NCBI RefSeq assembly: GCF_001719125.1
Contig: NZ_CP017006.1
Location: forward strand, 2,556,384-2,620,383
Source: Sulfolobus sp. A20
GTDB taxonomy: Archaea; Thermoproteota; Thermoprotei_A; Sulfolobales; Sulfolobaceae
Length of the DNA stretch: 64,000 nucleotides
Direction of reading: 5' to 3'
Below are positions 7,778-16,974 of the stretch, in pieces. Made by a program: the position numbers and the translations under genes. Every line of letters starts with the position of its first letter. The first letter of the stretch is position 1. The notes beneath the pieces are model-generated. The model was given only the letters and a program-made list of their open reading frames with translations. It was not told where the DNA came from and made no database searches.

Positions 7778-9217
7778 TTACTTGCCCTCTCGCTGTATAG
7801 CCTTGTACCTTAAATCTATAAAGTCCATCTCTTTAAGGGCTTCGTCCGCATTATATATCTCATAACTACCGTCACTTTTCAGTAATAAATAATAGACCAT
7901 ATCACTCTTTTCCTCATATACTGCCACATTTCCAATATAATATTCAATATCCATGCTTTGAGTAGTTATTATAAACTTAGACTCCAAGCCTAAAAGTATC
8001 TTTACCACTTTCTTCAATAACTCTGGGTGCATTGCAAATGCCTCCATGTCGTCAATCATGACTAAATCGTAAGGCTTTGTAAAATAGTTTAAAAGGAAGT
8101 AAATTAATGACCTATAACCTTGTCCAAGATCGTCTAATCTGATGTCAGACAAGTCCTCAAAAAGTACTCTAAGGACCTTCTTCTTTTCTTGCCCCTCCAC
8201 TGTTAAGTAGATGTAGTGAATCCTTCTGTCAATGTTGTCTTTAACCCTCTTAGAAATCTCTTTTAACTGCTCAACACTAATGTTTATTTTTTCTATATCC
8301 TCGGACATTCTAGGCAAGATAAGCTGAAAGTCCATGTTACTTAATAGAGTTCTCCCTCTCCTCAACGCATACTTCCAGTTTATAAAAACCTCAATTATCG
8401 TATCTTGCCTTATTAACTTTTCAACTTCTTGTGGGGACGTGTTCCTATATTCGGCTATTTTATTTATATGATTATTAGAAGAAAGGAAATCTAAAGCTTC
8501 TAATATAGTAGTCTTTCCAACGTTATTATCTCCTAGTATTACTAACACTTTAAACTTAGGTAGTTTGATGTCTATCTTCTTATCAAACTTCTTAAAATTT
8601 AGTATCCTTATCCCCTCTCCTAGATCTTCCAGTCTTTCGGGTAAAGATAACAGATAGTCAACGTTAACGTACCTTGAATCATAAACCCTCACGAAGGCAC
8701 CACCACTATTTCCTATCATACTTATCCATGTCGAGTAGTAAATTTCATCCCCTTCCATATGGTAGCTTATTGGAATAAGTTGTTGTAAGGCAATCATAGG
8801 TCTAAATGACTCAACTGGTTGGTATCCTAATAGTTCCCCTACGATACTATTTTCAACACTCCTAAATACGGGCTTATCGTTAAGGTACCCAACATGTCCA
8901 AATATGTCCCCAGTCCCCATACTGGCAACTTTAGACCCACGTTTCTCGATGTAGAAAAATGGTACGTCTCCTGCCCATATCACCCTTCCTCCCCTATTCA
9001 TGTACTCAAATATGGGAGTCCTCTCTATTGGACTCTCAGGATAATTGAAGATCGTGAAAGGGATGACGTCCGTGCCGAAAATTAAGTAAGAGCCCTTACC
9101 GTGCTTATTTATCCATTCGAGAACTGACTGGTAATTTAGCCTTATAACTTCACCCTTGACCTTATCACAAATGTTAATCCAGCTGTAAATGTTGCCACAG
9201 TAGATTGCTTTCTCCAT
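7778..9217 (-). CDS. AAA/ABC-type ATPase with N-terminal Rossmann-like domain
   Basis: A 479-aa protein. Residues 1-190 form an alpha/beta domain of ThuA/amidotransferase-like look (RGGRVIWAGDVPFFYIEKRG); residues 200-479 are an AAA_21/OLD-like ATPase with Walker A GDNNVGKTT at 229-237, an ABC-signature-like LDDLGQGYRS, Walker B LVMIDDMEAF followed by AMHPE, and the switch motif TTQSM. ATPases of this class occur in defence systems and in DNA repair, but no nuclease domain is present and the neighbours do not settle the role. An AT-rich TATA-like stretch lies just upstream of the ATG (9240-9255). A roughly 318-bp piece coding for residues 60-166 is duplicated in inverted orientation at 12510-12827. 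Confidence 0.75.
   Translation of the reverse strand: MEKAIYCGNIYSWINICDKVKGEVIRLNYQSVLEWINKHGKGSYLIFGTDVIPFTIFNYPESPIERTPIFEYMNRGGRVIWAGDVPFFYIEKRGSKVASMGTGDIFGHVGYLNDKPVFRSVENSIVGELLGYQPVESFRPMIALQQLIPISYHMEGDEIYYSTWISMIGNSGGAFVRVYDSRYVNVDYLLSLPERLEDLGEGIRILNFKKFDKKIDIKLPKFKVLVILGDNNVGKTTILEALDFLSSNNHINKIAEYRNTSPQEVEKLIRQDTIIEVFINWKYALRRGRTLLSNMDFQLILPRMSEDIEKINISVEQLKEISKRVKDNIDRRIHYIYLTVEGQEKKKVLRVLFEDLSDIRLDDLGQGYRSLIYFLLNYFTKPYDLVMIDDMEAFAMHPELLKKVVKILLGLESKFIITTQSMDIEYYIGNVAVYEEKSDMVYYLLLKSDGSYEIYNADEALKEMDFIDLRYKAIQREGK
8719..9036 (-). repeat. Long inverted repeat, arm 1 (inside ATPase gene)
   Basis: This part of the ATPase gene recurs in opposite orientation at 12510-12827 with only scattered differences (in the translations, R/H, S/G, H/G, P/S and M/I/V changes). 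The arms enclose about 3.5 kb with the enoyl-CoA hydratase, the ParA-like gene, an IS6 derivative and the wHTH gene, a potential inversion substrate. Confidence 0.8.
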
Positions 9218-9488
9218 AATAGTATAATTATCTTTTCAGCATATTAATATATTATTATCGTGCACGGAATTAATAAGGGCGAGGCTTGTCGTTTCTTTTT
9301 ATCATTGTCGTGGACGAATATTGCGTTAAGCGGGTTTAATAACGTTATATGACAAATTAAAAATATCAATTAACCTACTTATGCACTTTTCTAAAAATCA
9401 TGTTAAGGTTACAATATTTGCACATACTTTAATTCACGAGAAGATCAAATAATTGGGAGACAAAAAATTGTACAGTATTTAAGAAGTG

Positions 9489-10235
9489 TTATACCCTTTT
9501 ACTTTTCTCTCTCGACTTTATGAACTCATACATCCTTCTTTTAGCCTCTTCACTTAGTGATAATAATGTTAACTCTTTCACAGCTTTCTCGACCTCGTCT
9601 CTTTTACTCCTCATCAACCATCTTTTCATCGTCAGTATGGATGTAGGACTTACCCTATTTAGCATTTCCATTACTTTGTTCAATCCTTCATCTAAGTTTT
9701 CAACAACGTAATCGACCAAGCCAATGTTTTTAGCTTCTTGGGAATCTATTTCCTCTCCTGTTAATACCAACCTATTTATGACTCTGCCTAAAGCGTTATA
9801 ACCTACACTGATAGCCATTGGAGGGATTAAGCCTAATCTACCTTCCGGGATTGAAAACTTAGCTTCCTTTAACGCTATTGTAATATCGCAAAAGAGTAAG
9901 ATTTCACAGCCTCCTCCATAGGCTAAACCATTAACGAGGCATATTAAAGGTTTAGTGAGGGTGATTAGTGAATCTATAGCCTGGAATAGAGAGTTGAAGA
10001 AGTCTACCGCTTCCTCATAAGTCTTCAACTCATACATGGCATGAATGTCATCTCCCGCACTGAAAGCCCTACCTTTGCCAGTCAAGATTACAGCTTTGAC
10101 TTCCTCATCTTTATCAGCGTTCCTCAAGTGTTGAGATAATAAAATCCAGCTTTCCTTATCTAAAGCGTTAATTTTCTCTTGTCTATTGAAAATTATCCAA
10201 GCCACTTCTCCCCTCTTCTCATAAATCACTTTCAT
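9489..10235 (-). CDS. Enoyl-CoA hydratase/isomerase family protein
   Basis: A 248-aa crotonase-fold enzyme expected to hydrate or isomerise enoyl-CoA thioesters in fatty-acid or aromatic-acid breakdown. The oxyanion-hole segments are visible: FSAGDDIHAMY (about residues 58-68) and GLAYGGGCE (about 104-112). A downstream SIPEGRLGLIP carries the usual glutamate. Length is normal. It stands alone between a 270-base and a 374-base gene-free stretch, so the exact substrate cannot be given. An acyl-CoA dehydrogenase 5.4 kb away (15622-16758) could act in the same pathway. Confidence 0.9.
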   Translation of the reverse strand: MKVIYEKRGEVAWIIFNRQEKINALDKESWILLSQHLRNADKDEEVKAVILTGKGRAFSAGDDIHAMYELKTYEEAVDFFNSLFQAIDSLITLTKPLICLVNGLAYGGGCEILLFCDITIALKEAKFSIPEGRLGLIPPMAISVGYNALGRVINRLVLTGEEIDSQEAKNIGLVDYVVENLDEGLNKVMEMLNRVSPTSILTMKRWLMRSKRDEVEKAVKELTLLSLSEEAKRRMYEFIKSREKSKRV

Positions 10236-10609
10236 GATAATAATAACTTTTTTATAACTATTTAACTCTGCTACGGACTAATGGAAAGGGATTAATTAAC
10301 GATGAAATCTTTTTAGAGAGAAAATTATATCCTAAAATATAGTCTATAAATATAAGGTGATATATATTGAAAATAGAGTATATTCATAATTCTTTATCTT
10401 AAAAACTTTTTAAGACACAGAAACTCATCTTTCTTTAATGACTAGGCTTGTTCTCGTTTTATCATAATGATTAAAAGGATACAACAGCGTACGATTGCGA
10501 GAGAATCTCAACCGCTTATTTAATATTCAATACTCACCCTTCTTTATCTAAACTTTGTTAATACTTTTCTTAAAAAATGATGATAGATTTCAATACTTTT
10601 AATCTAAAA
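10236..10609. other. Gene-free stretch, nothing recognised
   Basis: AT-rich sequence between the enoyl-CoA hydratase start and the end of the ParA-like gene. No open frame of credible length, repeat or IS end was seen. The hydratase promoter must lie at its left edge. Confidence 0.6.
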
Positions 10610-11356
10610 TTAATTCTTCGAAAGGAATTCATCTTCTATAATTTTGCCAATTCTAATCATTTCTTCATATTTACCTAAGTTTTTATATTGTAGGAACTCT
10701 TCCTTGAAGGGTATTTCGAAGATAGGACAACTGTTTTTAATTAACTGTCTTATTTCTTCTGATTTCGCTTCCAATTCTTCCTTTATATTACCAACCTCTG
10801 GTATCATATTTATCACGAAGGCTATCGGCTTTATGTTTAATTCCTTTACTACATTATTAAAGAACTTGCCGGTAATGATTACATCGTCGTAAATAGGATC
10901 AGTTACAGCAACGGCTCCTATTACGTAATTGGGAAATCTTTGTTTAAACTCCCTAATCTCATCTGTGATTACGGGTTCATCGACTAGACTTCCAAATACT
11001 CCATAGTCAGCAATTATTACATCATATCCTCTGGAGAGGACTTTAGTGTAGTGAAGAGCTGCTTTGCTCGCATTTTGATTATGTAAAATCTTATCCTCTA
11101 TTGGATCTCCAAACATTTTGAAAACGTCTAGACTTTCATTAACCTTATATAGATATTCCTCTTCTCCTAAATCCTTTGAAATAGCTTTATAAAATCCAAC
11201 ACCTTTAAAACCTAATATAAGTGAACCTAAGGACATAAGGTCCATGTCCAAGAATAAGACCTTATACTTTCGAGAGAGATAAAAAGCTGTATTTAAGGCT
11301 AAAGTAGTTTTACCTACGCCTCCTTTAGTTCCTATAAACTTGACCCTTACTTTCAT
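10610..11356 (-). CDS. ParA/MinD-family ATPase
   Basis: A 248-aa deviant-Walker ATPase. The motif KGGVGKTTLALNTAF at residues 11-25 carries the signature lysine; LFLDMDLMSLGS (about 34-45) is the A' region, and DVIIADYGVFG is the Walker B equivalent. Such proteins position or segregate DNA, cell-surface machines or other cargo on nucleoid or membrane. No ParB-like or centromere-binding gene is adjacent, so it is an orphan and its cargo is unknown. Length is normal and the gene appears intact. Confidence 0.88.
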   Translation of the reverse strand: MKVRVKFIGTKGGVGKTTLALNTAFYLSRKYKVLFLDMDLMSLGSLILGFKGVGFYKAISKDLGEEEYLYKVNESLDVFKMFGDPIEDKILHNQNASKAALHYTKVLSRGYDVIIADYGVFGSLVDEPVITDEIREFKQRFPNYVIGAVAVTDPIYDDVIITGKFFNNVVKELNIKPIAFVINMIPEVGNIKEELEAKSEEIRQLIKNSCPIFEIPFKEEFLQYKNLGKYEEMIRIGKIIEDEFLSKN

Positions 11357-11462
11357 GACAAATATATCCCATAAATTGAGTTTTAAAAGTTTCTATTATC
11401 GTGATGATCTTAGTACAGAAATATTTCGATCATTAAGATATGGATAGTGTGATTCGAAATTT

Positions 11463-11682
11463 GTGTGTGGACAACAATTTGGTTGATATGAATTGAATTT
11501 TGTCTATTGTGGAAAAGTATTTTGGTAAGGCAACTCATCTATTGGGACGAGAATGGGTTTGATCTCCTAACAATCACCTAACTCAACCAATGACGAGATG
11601 GCTAAAAATATTCTTCAATACGATTTACTCGAAATCTATTGACATAAGTTAGAATATGTGGATGAAATTGTTGTCCACACAC
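11463..11682 (+). mobile_element. IS6-family deletion derivative (MITE-like, 220 bp)
   Basis: Left end GTGTGTGGACAACAATTTGG, right end ...AAATTGTTGTCCACACAC: 18-bp terminal inverted repeats as in the nearly complete element at 52353-53154. Inside are the left 100 bases plus the last 100 or so bases (the TRWLKIFF codons are still readable); the transposase core is deleted. No target-site duplication is apparent. Confidence 0.85.
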
Positions 11683-11754
11683 TAAACTATAATGGAAATT
11701 AACTTAAAGTGCAGTAAAGAAATTTTAGTTTTATGATGGCAGTATAAATTAAGT

Positions 11755-11784
11755 TCAAGAAGTTAATTCGAATACAAAAGAGTT
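11755..11784 (+). repeat. 30-bp direct repeat, copy 1
   Basis: TCAAGAAGTTAATTCGAATA... matches 11817-11846 with three mismatches, 62 bases apart and upstream of the wHTH gene. It could be an operator pair or a duplication scar. Confidence 0.65.
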
Positions 11785-11816
11785 CTAACTAATAATTAGC
11801 ATCAAGAACAAGGAGC

Positions 11817-11846
11817 TCAAGAAACTAATTTGAATACAAAAGAGTT
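11817..11846 (+). repeat. 30-bp direct repeat, copy 2
   Basis: Second copy of the repeat, ending in ACAAAAGAGTT 28 bases before the preferred ATG of the wHTH gene, i.e. in the core promoter. That position would suit an autoregulatory operator. Confidence 0.65.
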
Positions 11847-11874
11847 ATTTAGCTTCTCTCATAATATAATATAT

Positions 11875-12357
11875 ATGCCGATTATCGTGAGAAAAACACA
11901 TAACGATAACGGAAAAAAGATATACATTAGAGTTGGGGAGAGTCCTCCCATTGTAAAGGATGGGAAAATTAAAGACGGTGCATTCTTCATAATTGTAGGA
12001 GACAGTGAGGGAGAGAAAAGCATAAGACTCACAGATCAAGAAGCATTAGATATAGCTCAGAGAATAATAATAATGTATCACTCTCATGTAAGGGTTTATA
12101 GAAAATTGGATAGAAAGGTGTATGAAGAATATAAAGAAATGAAAAACAAGGATGCGAGAGATTTAGAACTGGAGAACGAAATTTTGAAATTTCTTTTGAA
12201 GTCTGGTGGAGAGTCAACTGTAGAGGAGGTAAGAAATATGTTAGGGATAAGATATGCCGACTATCTTAACCAGATGGAAATGCAAGGTCTTGTGGAGATA
12301 ATTGGTAATAGGGTAATTGTAAAGAGAGAGAAAAGCACTAAACAAGACTCTCCTTAA
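11875..12357 (+). CDS. Unknown protein with C-terminal winged helix
   Basis: A 160-aa protein with two parts. Residues 1-85 (MPIIVRKTHNDNGKKIY...) form a beta-rich domain with no known family. After a charged linker, the C-terminal 60 residues (ELENEILKFLLKSGGESTVEEVRNMLGI...YLNQMEMQGLVEIIGNRVIV) look like a winged-helix DNA-binding domain. The ATG at 11875 is preferred over the TTG at 11830 because the earlier one lies inside a direct repeat (11817-11846) and because the AT-rich element at 11842-11850 would serve as a TATA box for a leaderless start. Likely an autoregulated small transcription factor. Confidence 0.7.
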   Translation: MPIIVRKTHNDNGKKIYIRVGESPPIVKDGKIKDGAFFIIVGDSEGEKSIRLTDQEALDIAQRIIIMYHSHVRVYRKLDRKVYEEYKEMKNKDARDLELENEILKFLLKSGGESTVEEVRNMLGIRYADYLNQMEMQGLVEIIGNRVIVKREKSTKQDSP

Positions 12358-12481
12358 GATGACTTTTTCATAAAGATAACTACTAATTATCTTATTCCCT
12401 TTTGTCCTCATTTAGCTATGAATCTAATGCGCTAATAGATCTCCTCCCCTAGAGGGTTCCCCTCATCGATTTAGGAGAAAG

Positions 12482-12499
12482 CCGTGGTAAGCAGTTTCA
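12482..12499 (+). repeat. 18-bp fragment of vapC
   Basis: CCGTGGTAAGCAGTTTCA is the exact reverse complement of 6768-6785 inside vapC. It directly precedes the duplicated ATPase fragment, so two unrelated gene pieces have been joined here by rearrangement. Confidence 0.6.
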
Positions 12500-12509
12500 C
12501 TGAAAGATC

Positions 12510-12832
12510 ATGAGAGTCCAATAGAGAGGACTCCCATATTTGAGTACATGAATAGGGGAGGAAGGGTAATATGGGCAGGAGACGTACCATTTTTCTATAT
12601 CGAGAAACATGGGTCTAAAGTTGCCGGTATGGGGACTGGGGACATATTTGGGGGTGTTGGGTACCTTAACGATAAGTCCGTATTTAGGAGTGTTGAAAAT
12701 AGTATCGTAGGGGAACTATTAGGATACCAACCAGTTGAGTCATTTAGACCTATAATTGCCTTACAACAACTTATTCCGATAAGCTACCATGTGGAAAGGG
12801 ATGAAATTTACTACTCGTCATGGATAAAATAG
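12510..12832 (+). pseudogene. Inverted partial duplicate of the ATPase gene
   Basis: Encodes ESPIERTPIFEYMNRGGRVIW... to DEIYYSSWIK, matching residues 60-166 of the ATPase at 7778-9217 with few changes; it has neither the start of the gene nor the ATPase domain. A stop follows directly. The open frame from 12548 is a by-product of the duplication rather than a gene. Confidence 0.8.
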
Positions 12833-12882
12833 ATGATATAAAAAAATTTTTATATTTATTTTGAAATTATTAATAGGTAAAT

Positions 12883-14121
12883 ATGAGCTGGAAACCAGGT
12901 GAGGAATGGAATAGAGCATTAAAGATGGCTTTCGTATCTTTCTCCGTAGGTATGTTCTTGGAATCCTTCATCTTTGGGTTAGAGTCTATTGCGACAAGTT
13001 GGTATACTGTGCCAAAAATACTAGAGAGTTTATTACTAGCTTGGGCTCCGCTATGGCTTATAATTGGTATAGCCTTTGCCGGTCCAATAGCTGATAGAAT
13101 TGGTAGAAAAACCACGTTATGGATCACATTAGCAATATACGTTATTGGAGGAATAGGATTAATCTTCTCGTTTAACTACGCTCTAGTACTAGTATTTACT
13201 GCTATAATGCTATTTAGTGCTGGAGGTGAGATGAACACTATTATGGCTGCTACGCATGAGATCATGCCTCAAAGAAACAGAAGCAAAATTATGTTTTTGG
13301 AAATAAACTTTATAAACCTAGGAGGAGCTGTACTAGGTGGTCTAGGTTTATTAACTCAGTTCTCCTCTATTTTCTTTCAAAGGTTAGTCCTAGGTGTAGT
13401 GATTATAATAGCAGCTGTAGTACTCTTCATTACTAGACTAGAATTGCCTGAATCAATTAGGTGGTTAAGTGCTAAGCGTAAAATGACTAATGGAGGTAGT
13501 GTAGTAAAACAGAAACTAGATAAGGATACAGCGTTTAAGCTATTTGTGACAACAGCAATTGCTTTTGCCAATTCTGCTGGATTTGGTTTAATAACTTATG
13601 TGTTAGGACCTTACTTCTTCTCAAATTTAACCGGTACTATAATATTTGTAGCTGATATAACGGAGTTCGTGGTGGGCTTAGTAATTTCCTTCTTAGCAGA
13701 TTCCTTTAGTAGAAAGGGATTATTATTGTGGTCAAATCTCGGAATTGTGATATTTACATTTTTAACTTATTATTTCATCCCCGCTTGGAAGTCAGACTTA
13801 ATAATATTCTGGGCTCTGCTAGTTGCCATAAATGCGTTCACGTCTGTACAGTATTTAACAGAAGATACATTCAAAGCTGAGTTATGGTCCACCATCAGAA
13901 GAGGAACTTATACGGCTATTGCTAGGGTAGTTTCAATAGGTCTCTACATACCAACCATATTTCTCACTCTATCCTTCTCCTTATCTCAATACGTTCTATT
14001 TAATTTAGGAATATGGAGTATAGGATTATTTGCTGCAATCTTGTGGTATATTTTTGGATTTGAGACGGGAAAGGGAATGAGCATAGATGAAATAGAGAAA
14101 AAGAAGGTATTTGAAGATTAA
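12883..14121 (+). CDS. Major facilitator superfamily transporter
   Basis: A 412-aa membrane protein with about twelve hydrophobic segments and the MFS cytoplasmic loop motif GPIADRIGRKTTLW (about residues 66-79) plus its second-half echo FLADSFSRKGLLLW. The N-terminal 15 residues are cytoplasmic. It belongs to the sugar/metabolite MFS branch common in Sulfolobus, where most substrates are unassigned. It starts at ATG 12883 (ATATGAGCTGG) downstream of the AT-rich TTTATATTTATT element. The next gene starts 34 bases after its stop and could be co-transcribed. Confidence 0.88.
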   Translation: MSWKPGEEWNRALKMAFVSFSVGMFLESFIFGLESIATSWYTVPKILESLLLAWAPLWLIIGIAFAGPIADRIGRKTTLWITLAIYVIGGIGLIFSFNYALVLVFTAIMLFSAGGEMNTIMAATHEIMPQRNRSKIMFLEINFINLGGAVLGGLGLLTQFSSIFFQRLVLGVVIIIAAVVLFITRLELPESIRWLSAKRKMTNGGSVVKQKLDKDTAFKLFVTTAIAFANSAGFGLITYVLGPYFFSNLTGTIIFVADITEFVVGLVISFLADSFSRKGLLLWSNLGIVIFTFLTYYFIPAWKSDLIIFWALLVAINAFTSVQYLTEDTFKAELWSTIRRGTYTAIARVVSIGLYIPTIFLTLSFSLSQYVLFNLGIWSIGLFAAILWYIFGFETGKGMSIDEIEKKKVFED

Positions 14122-14155
14122 AGGTTTTTAATCCTTTTTCTTCAAAATATTTCTC

Positions 14156-15313
14156 GTGATACTAACATCTGATTACGCTACCTTTCACTCTTTACCCTCC
14201 TTACCTTTAAGATTAATTCCCAACTTGCTTAGGAAAAATAAGTATCCTCCCTACGGGTTAAGAAAAATAGAAAGTCTAACCAATTCTAGAATCGTTCCAC
14301 CTAATTCCTTACGCGTTAAGAATGGGGAAATAATAGGAATTTACGTAAATGACCCTTTAGGAATGAGTGAAGTGACGAGAGGACTTACTGAAGTGTTTGG
14401 AGAACCACCTTACTTTGTCGAATCCTTCAAAGAGTTAGGGGATAGGATAATGAGATTGAAGAGAAAACTCGAGCTTAAAGTTATTGTTGGAGGTCCGGGT
14501 AGTTGGGAATTAACTATAGACGTCCCGGATTGGATAGATACAGTATTAGTTGGAGAAGCGGAAATAACTCTTCCTAGGCTATTAAAAGAGAGAGACTTTC
14601 CTAAGGTAGTTTATGGTGAAGAGAGTGACAAATTCTTCCCTATAAGAGGCCCTTCAGCATTAGCTGAAGTGGAGATTAGTAGAAAGGAAAGGAAGATCCC
14701 ACTTGAGGTGTTTAAGAAAGAGATGGAAATACAGTCTAAGTATCATGGAAAAGTTAACTTAATATCAAAGGATCTTTTCTCTTATAAACCAGAAGAAGAA
14801 CTTTTCTCTTTGCTTAAATTGGCTTCGAGTTACGGAAAAGTATACTTCTCACAGATTACTGTAGAGTCAGTGCCCGAGGTAAGATTAGAGAGAGTTAGGG
14901 AGATCTTAGGACTTAATGAAAATAATTGGAGATCCCCAGTCTTATCTACTAGGAAGGAAGCGTGTTCGTTAAAAGGGATTGATGAGGACGTCATGAAAGA
15001 GTTAAATAATAACTTCATTTACCCCGTAGTCTATGTAGAGGATGAAATGGTAGATGAGTTAAGTAAGTATAAGAGCATAATAATTCCGCTACCGAAAAGT
15101 AAGGCTTACTACAATGCCTTATACGAGAGTTGGATTCACAACAGTAAAGACGTTATGAGGATTAATGGAAGTTTGAGTAGGATTGTTGAGTACGTTTTAT
15201 ATAAGAATAAGGAGACTAAGGGGGAGTACTTAAAAAGACTAAGGTTAAGAGGGATCAACATTTTTAACCTATTCGTAATCGCACTATCGTCACTTATATT
15301 CTTTAAAGGATAA
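14156..15313 (+). CDS. Degenerate B12-binding/radical-SAM family protein lacking the FeS cysteines
   Basis: A 385-aa protein. The first 170 residues match the N-terminal pattern of archaeal cobalamin-binding radical-SAM proteins: YPPYGLRKIESL, RIVPPNSLRV, an ...YVNDPLGM... turn, KVIVGGPGSWEL and TVLVGEAEITLPRL. Where those proteins carry the iron-sulfur CxxxCxxC loop (E(V/I)(S/T)RGCGRGCRFC type), this one reads AEVEISRKERKIPLEVF, with no cysteine at all. The following helix and strand (FKKEMEIQSKYHGKVNLISKDLFSY) still fit the family. A C-terminal hydrophobic helix (FNLFVIALSSLIFF) suggests membrane attachment. The start is GTG at 14156. It is presumably not a radical-SAM catalyst any more; the role is unknown. 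Confidence 0.72.
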   Translation: MILTSDYATFHSLPSLPLRLIPNLLRKNKYPPYGLRKIESLTNSRIVPPNSLRVKNGEIIGIYVNDPLGMSEVTRGLTEVFGEPPYFVESFKELGDRIMRLKRKLELKVIVGGPGSWELTIDVPDWIDTVLVGEAEITLPRLLKERDFPKVVYGEESDKFFPIRGPSALAEVEISRKERKIPLEVFKKEMEIQSKYHGKVNLISKDLFSYKPEEELFSLLKLASSYGKVYFSQITVESVPEVRLERVREILGLNENNWRSPVLSTRKEACSLKGIDEDVMKELNNNFIYPVVYVEDEMVDELSKYKSIIIPLPKSKAYYNALYESWIHNSKDVMRINGSLSRIVEYVLYKNKETKGEYLKRLRLRGINIFNLFVIALSSLIFFKG

Positions 15314-15314
15314 T

Positions 15315-15500
15315 CTGACCTCCTCCCCGCCCCTAAAGGTTCCCTTAAGGTGGTTCACAAGTTTACCGCCTTCACCACTTCATAGCTAGTGGGCTTTGAC
15401 ACCCGCTCCGTTCATCCAGTGGTAGACCAACGGCTTGGTCTTCAGCCACTTTACCCCTATCCCTTTGGTAGAGTCCCCACTCCATCCTCCTAGGGACTTG
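15315..15500 (-). mobile_element. 3' remnant of a tnpB-type (IS200/IS605) element
   Basis: On the minus strand the sequence reads STKGIGVKWLKTKPLVYHWM, then NGAGVKAH and a stop at 15386-15388, a TnpB-like C-terminal tail. A GC-rich 3' flank follows, ending at CTGACCTCCTCCCCGCCC (15315 onward), the same type of end seen next to a clear TnpB zinc-finger fragment at 16975-17317. No further tnpB sequence exists to the right. The rest of the gene-free stretch (15500-15620) shows no other feature. Confidence 0.55.
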
Positions 15501-15621
15501 GGGATATGTACTGAGGAGGAAGGACACGTTTTACTTTTTGCTTCCCTCCTCCCAAAAACCTAATTCACTTAAAAACTTTAAACCCCGGGAGAAAAGCTTG
15601 TCCTTCCTTTGTCAACAATAT

Positions 15622-16758
15622 TCACTTCTTAGCTTGAAGCGATCTCGAAATCGCTAACAATTGCATTTCATTCGTACCTTCTGCAATCTCCATTATCTTA
15701 GAGTCCCTATAGAGTCTTTCAACCTTTGAACCCCTATTCAATCCATGTCCTCCGAATATGTGAAGAGCGGTTCTAGTTACTTCAGCTGCCGTAACTGCTG
15801 AGAAGTATTTAGCCATAGATGCTTCAGTTAAAGCTTCAATACCCCTATCTAACAAGTTAGCTGCTCTCCACGTTAAAAGTCTTGACGCCTCTACTTTGAC
15901 TTGAGCATCAGCTAGATTGAACGCTATCCATTCTTGTTCAATTAGTGCCTTTCCAAATTGTTTTCTCTGTGTTGCTCTATTTATTGCCTCATCTAGAGCA
16001 CCCCTAGCTATTCCAACTGCAATTCCAGCATAACCGTTTCTACTTATCATTAATGCCTTTATAGCCCCTCTAAACGCATCTCCTTCCCTACCTATTATAC
16101 TATCCTTACTGACCCTAGCGTTATTGAACTTTACGTAACTTACACCTGCCCCTCTTATGCCCATTAAGTCTAGTTTTCTAACCTCTATCCCCGGGGTTTT
16201 GGAATCAACTAGAAGTAAGGAAATTCCTTGTCTATCCCCCGGGTTTCCGCTCGTCCTAGCTAAGACCACCATTTTAGTCGAGAACGTAGCTGCGCTGGTA
16301 AATATTTTCTCTCCGCTAATTACCAGTTCATTACCATCCGTTTTAGCAGTAGTTTGCAATGCTCCTAGGTCTGATCCAGCACCGGGTTCTGTCAAGGCTA
16401 CAGCATAGATTTCCTCTCCTTTCACACCTCTCTCTATCCAGTCCTTAGCTGAATCCCCACCTATCGACATTAAAAGTTGAATAGCGTTGAGCTGTGTGTG
16501 CAAGCTATGTGAGGCTCCTCCACTTTCACTTCCCAACTCTTCAGTGGCTATAGCAAAAGCGATTTCCCCTAGACCTAAACCATTGTATTGTCTAGGTACT
16601 TTCATTCCTAATAATTCTAATCTAGCGAAGTCACGCACTATTTTATCTCCTCCATCATTAGTTTCATCCATTTGTTTAGCGAATTCCTTAACTTCTTTTT
16701 GTACGTAATCCTTAACCCTATACCAATACTCCTCTACTTCTTTAGGTAACTGAAACAT
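15622..16758 (-). CDS. Acyl-CoA dehydrogenase
   Basis: A 378-aa flavoenzyme (start at ATG 16758, MFQLPKEVEEYW) that introduces the alpha-beta double bond into acyl-CoA. Family signatures are clear: ALTEPGAGSDLGALQT (FAD/substrate-binding loop), RKQFGKALIEQEWIAFNLAD, and the C-terminal block GGHGLNRGSKVERLYRDSK followed by EIAEGTNEMQ, which contains the catalytic glutamate. An in-frame ATG 17 codons upstream (16809) would add a hydrophobic tail not expected in this family, so the downstream start is preferred. It probably works with the enoyl-CoA hydratase at 9489-10235. Confidence 0.93.
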   Translation of the reverse strand: MFQLPKEVEEYWYRVKDYVQKEVKEFAKQMDETNDGGDKIVRDFARLELLGMKVPRQYNGLGLGEIAFAIATEELGSESGGASHSLHTQLNAIQLLMSIGGDSAKDWIERGVKGEEIYAVALTEPGAGSDLGALQTTAKTDGNELVISGEKIFTSAATFSTKMVVLARTSGNPGDRQGISLLLVDSKTPGIEVRKLDLMGIRGAGVSYVKFNNARVSKDSIIGREGDAFRGAIKALMISRNGYAGIAVGIARGALDEAINRATQRKQFGKALIEQEWIAFNLADAQVKVEASRLLTWRAANLLDRGIEALTEASMAKYFSAVTAAEVTRTALHIFGGHGLNRGSKVERLYRDSKIMEIAEGTNEMQLLAISRSLQAKK

Positions 16759-16974
16759 GATGACCAATATATAAAGAGTATAAGTAGTAATAAACTTTAC
16801 GTTATTCATTATTAAGATTTAATTTTTGCAAAAAACCTTAAGACCTCATGCTAAGAATTTTTAAAATGTTTTTATGTTTTTTCAACATATTTTTATGTTT
16901 CCACCCTTACTGATTGGAAAAATTAGAAGATATATTTCGGTTATAATAATTTATTTTTAAGACCAATCTCATGA

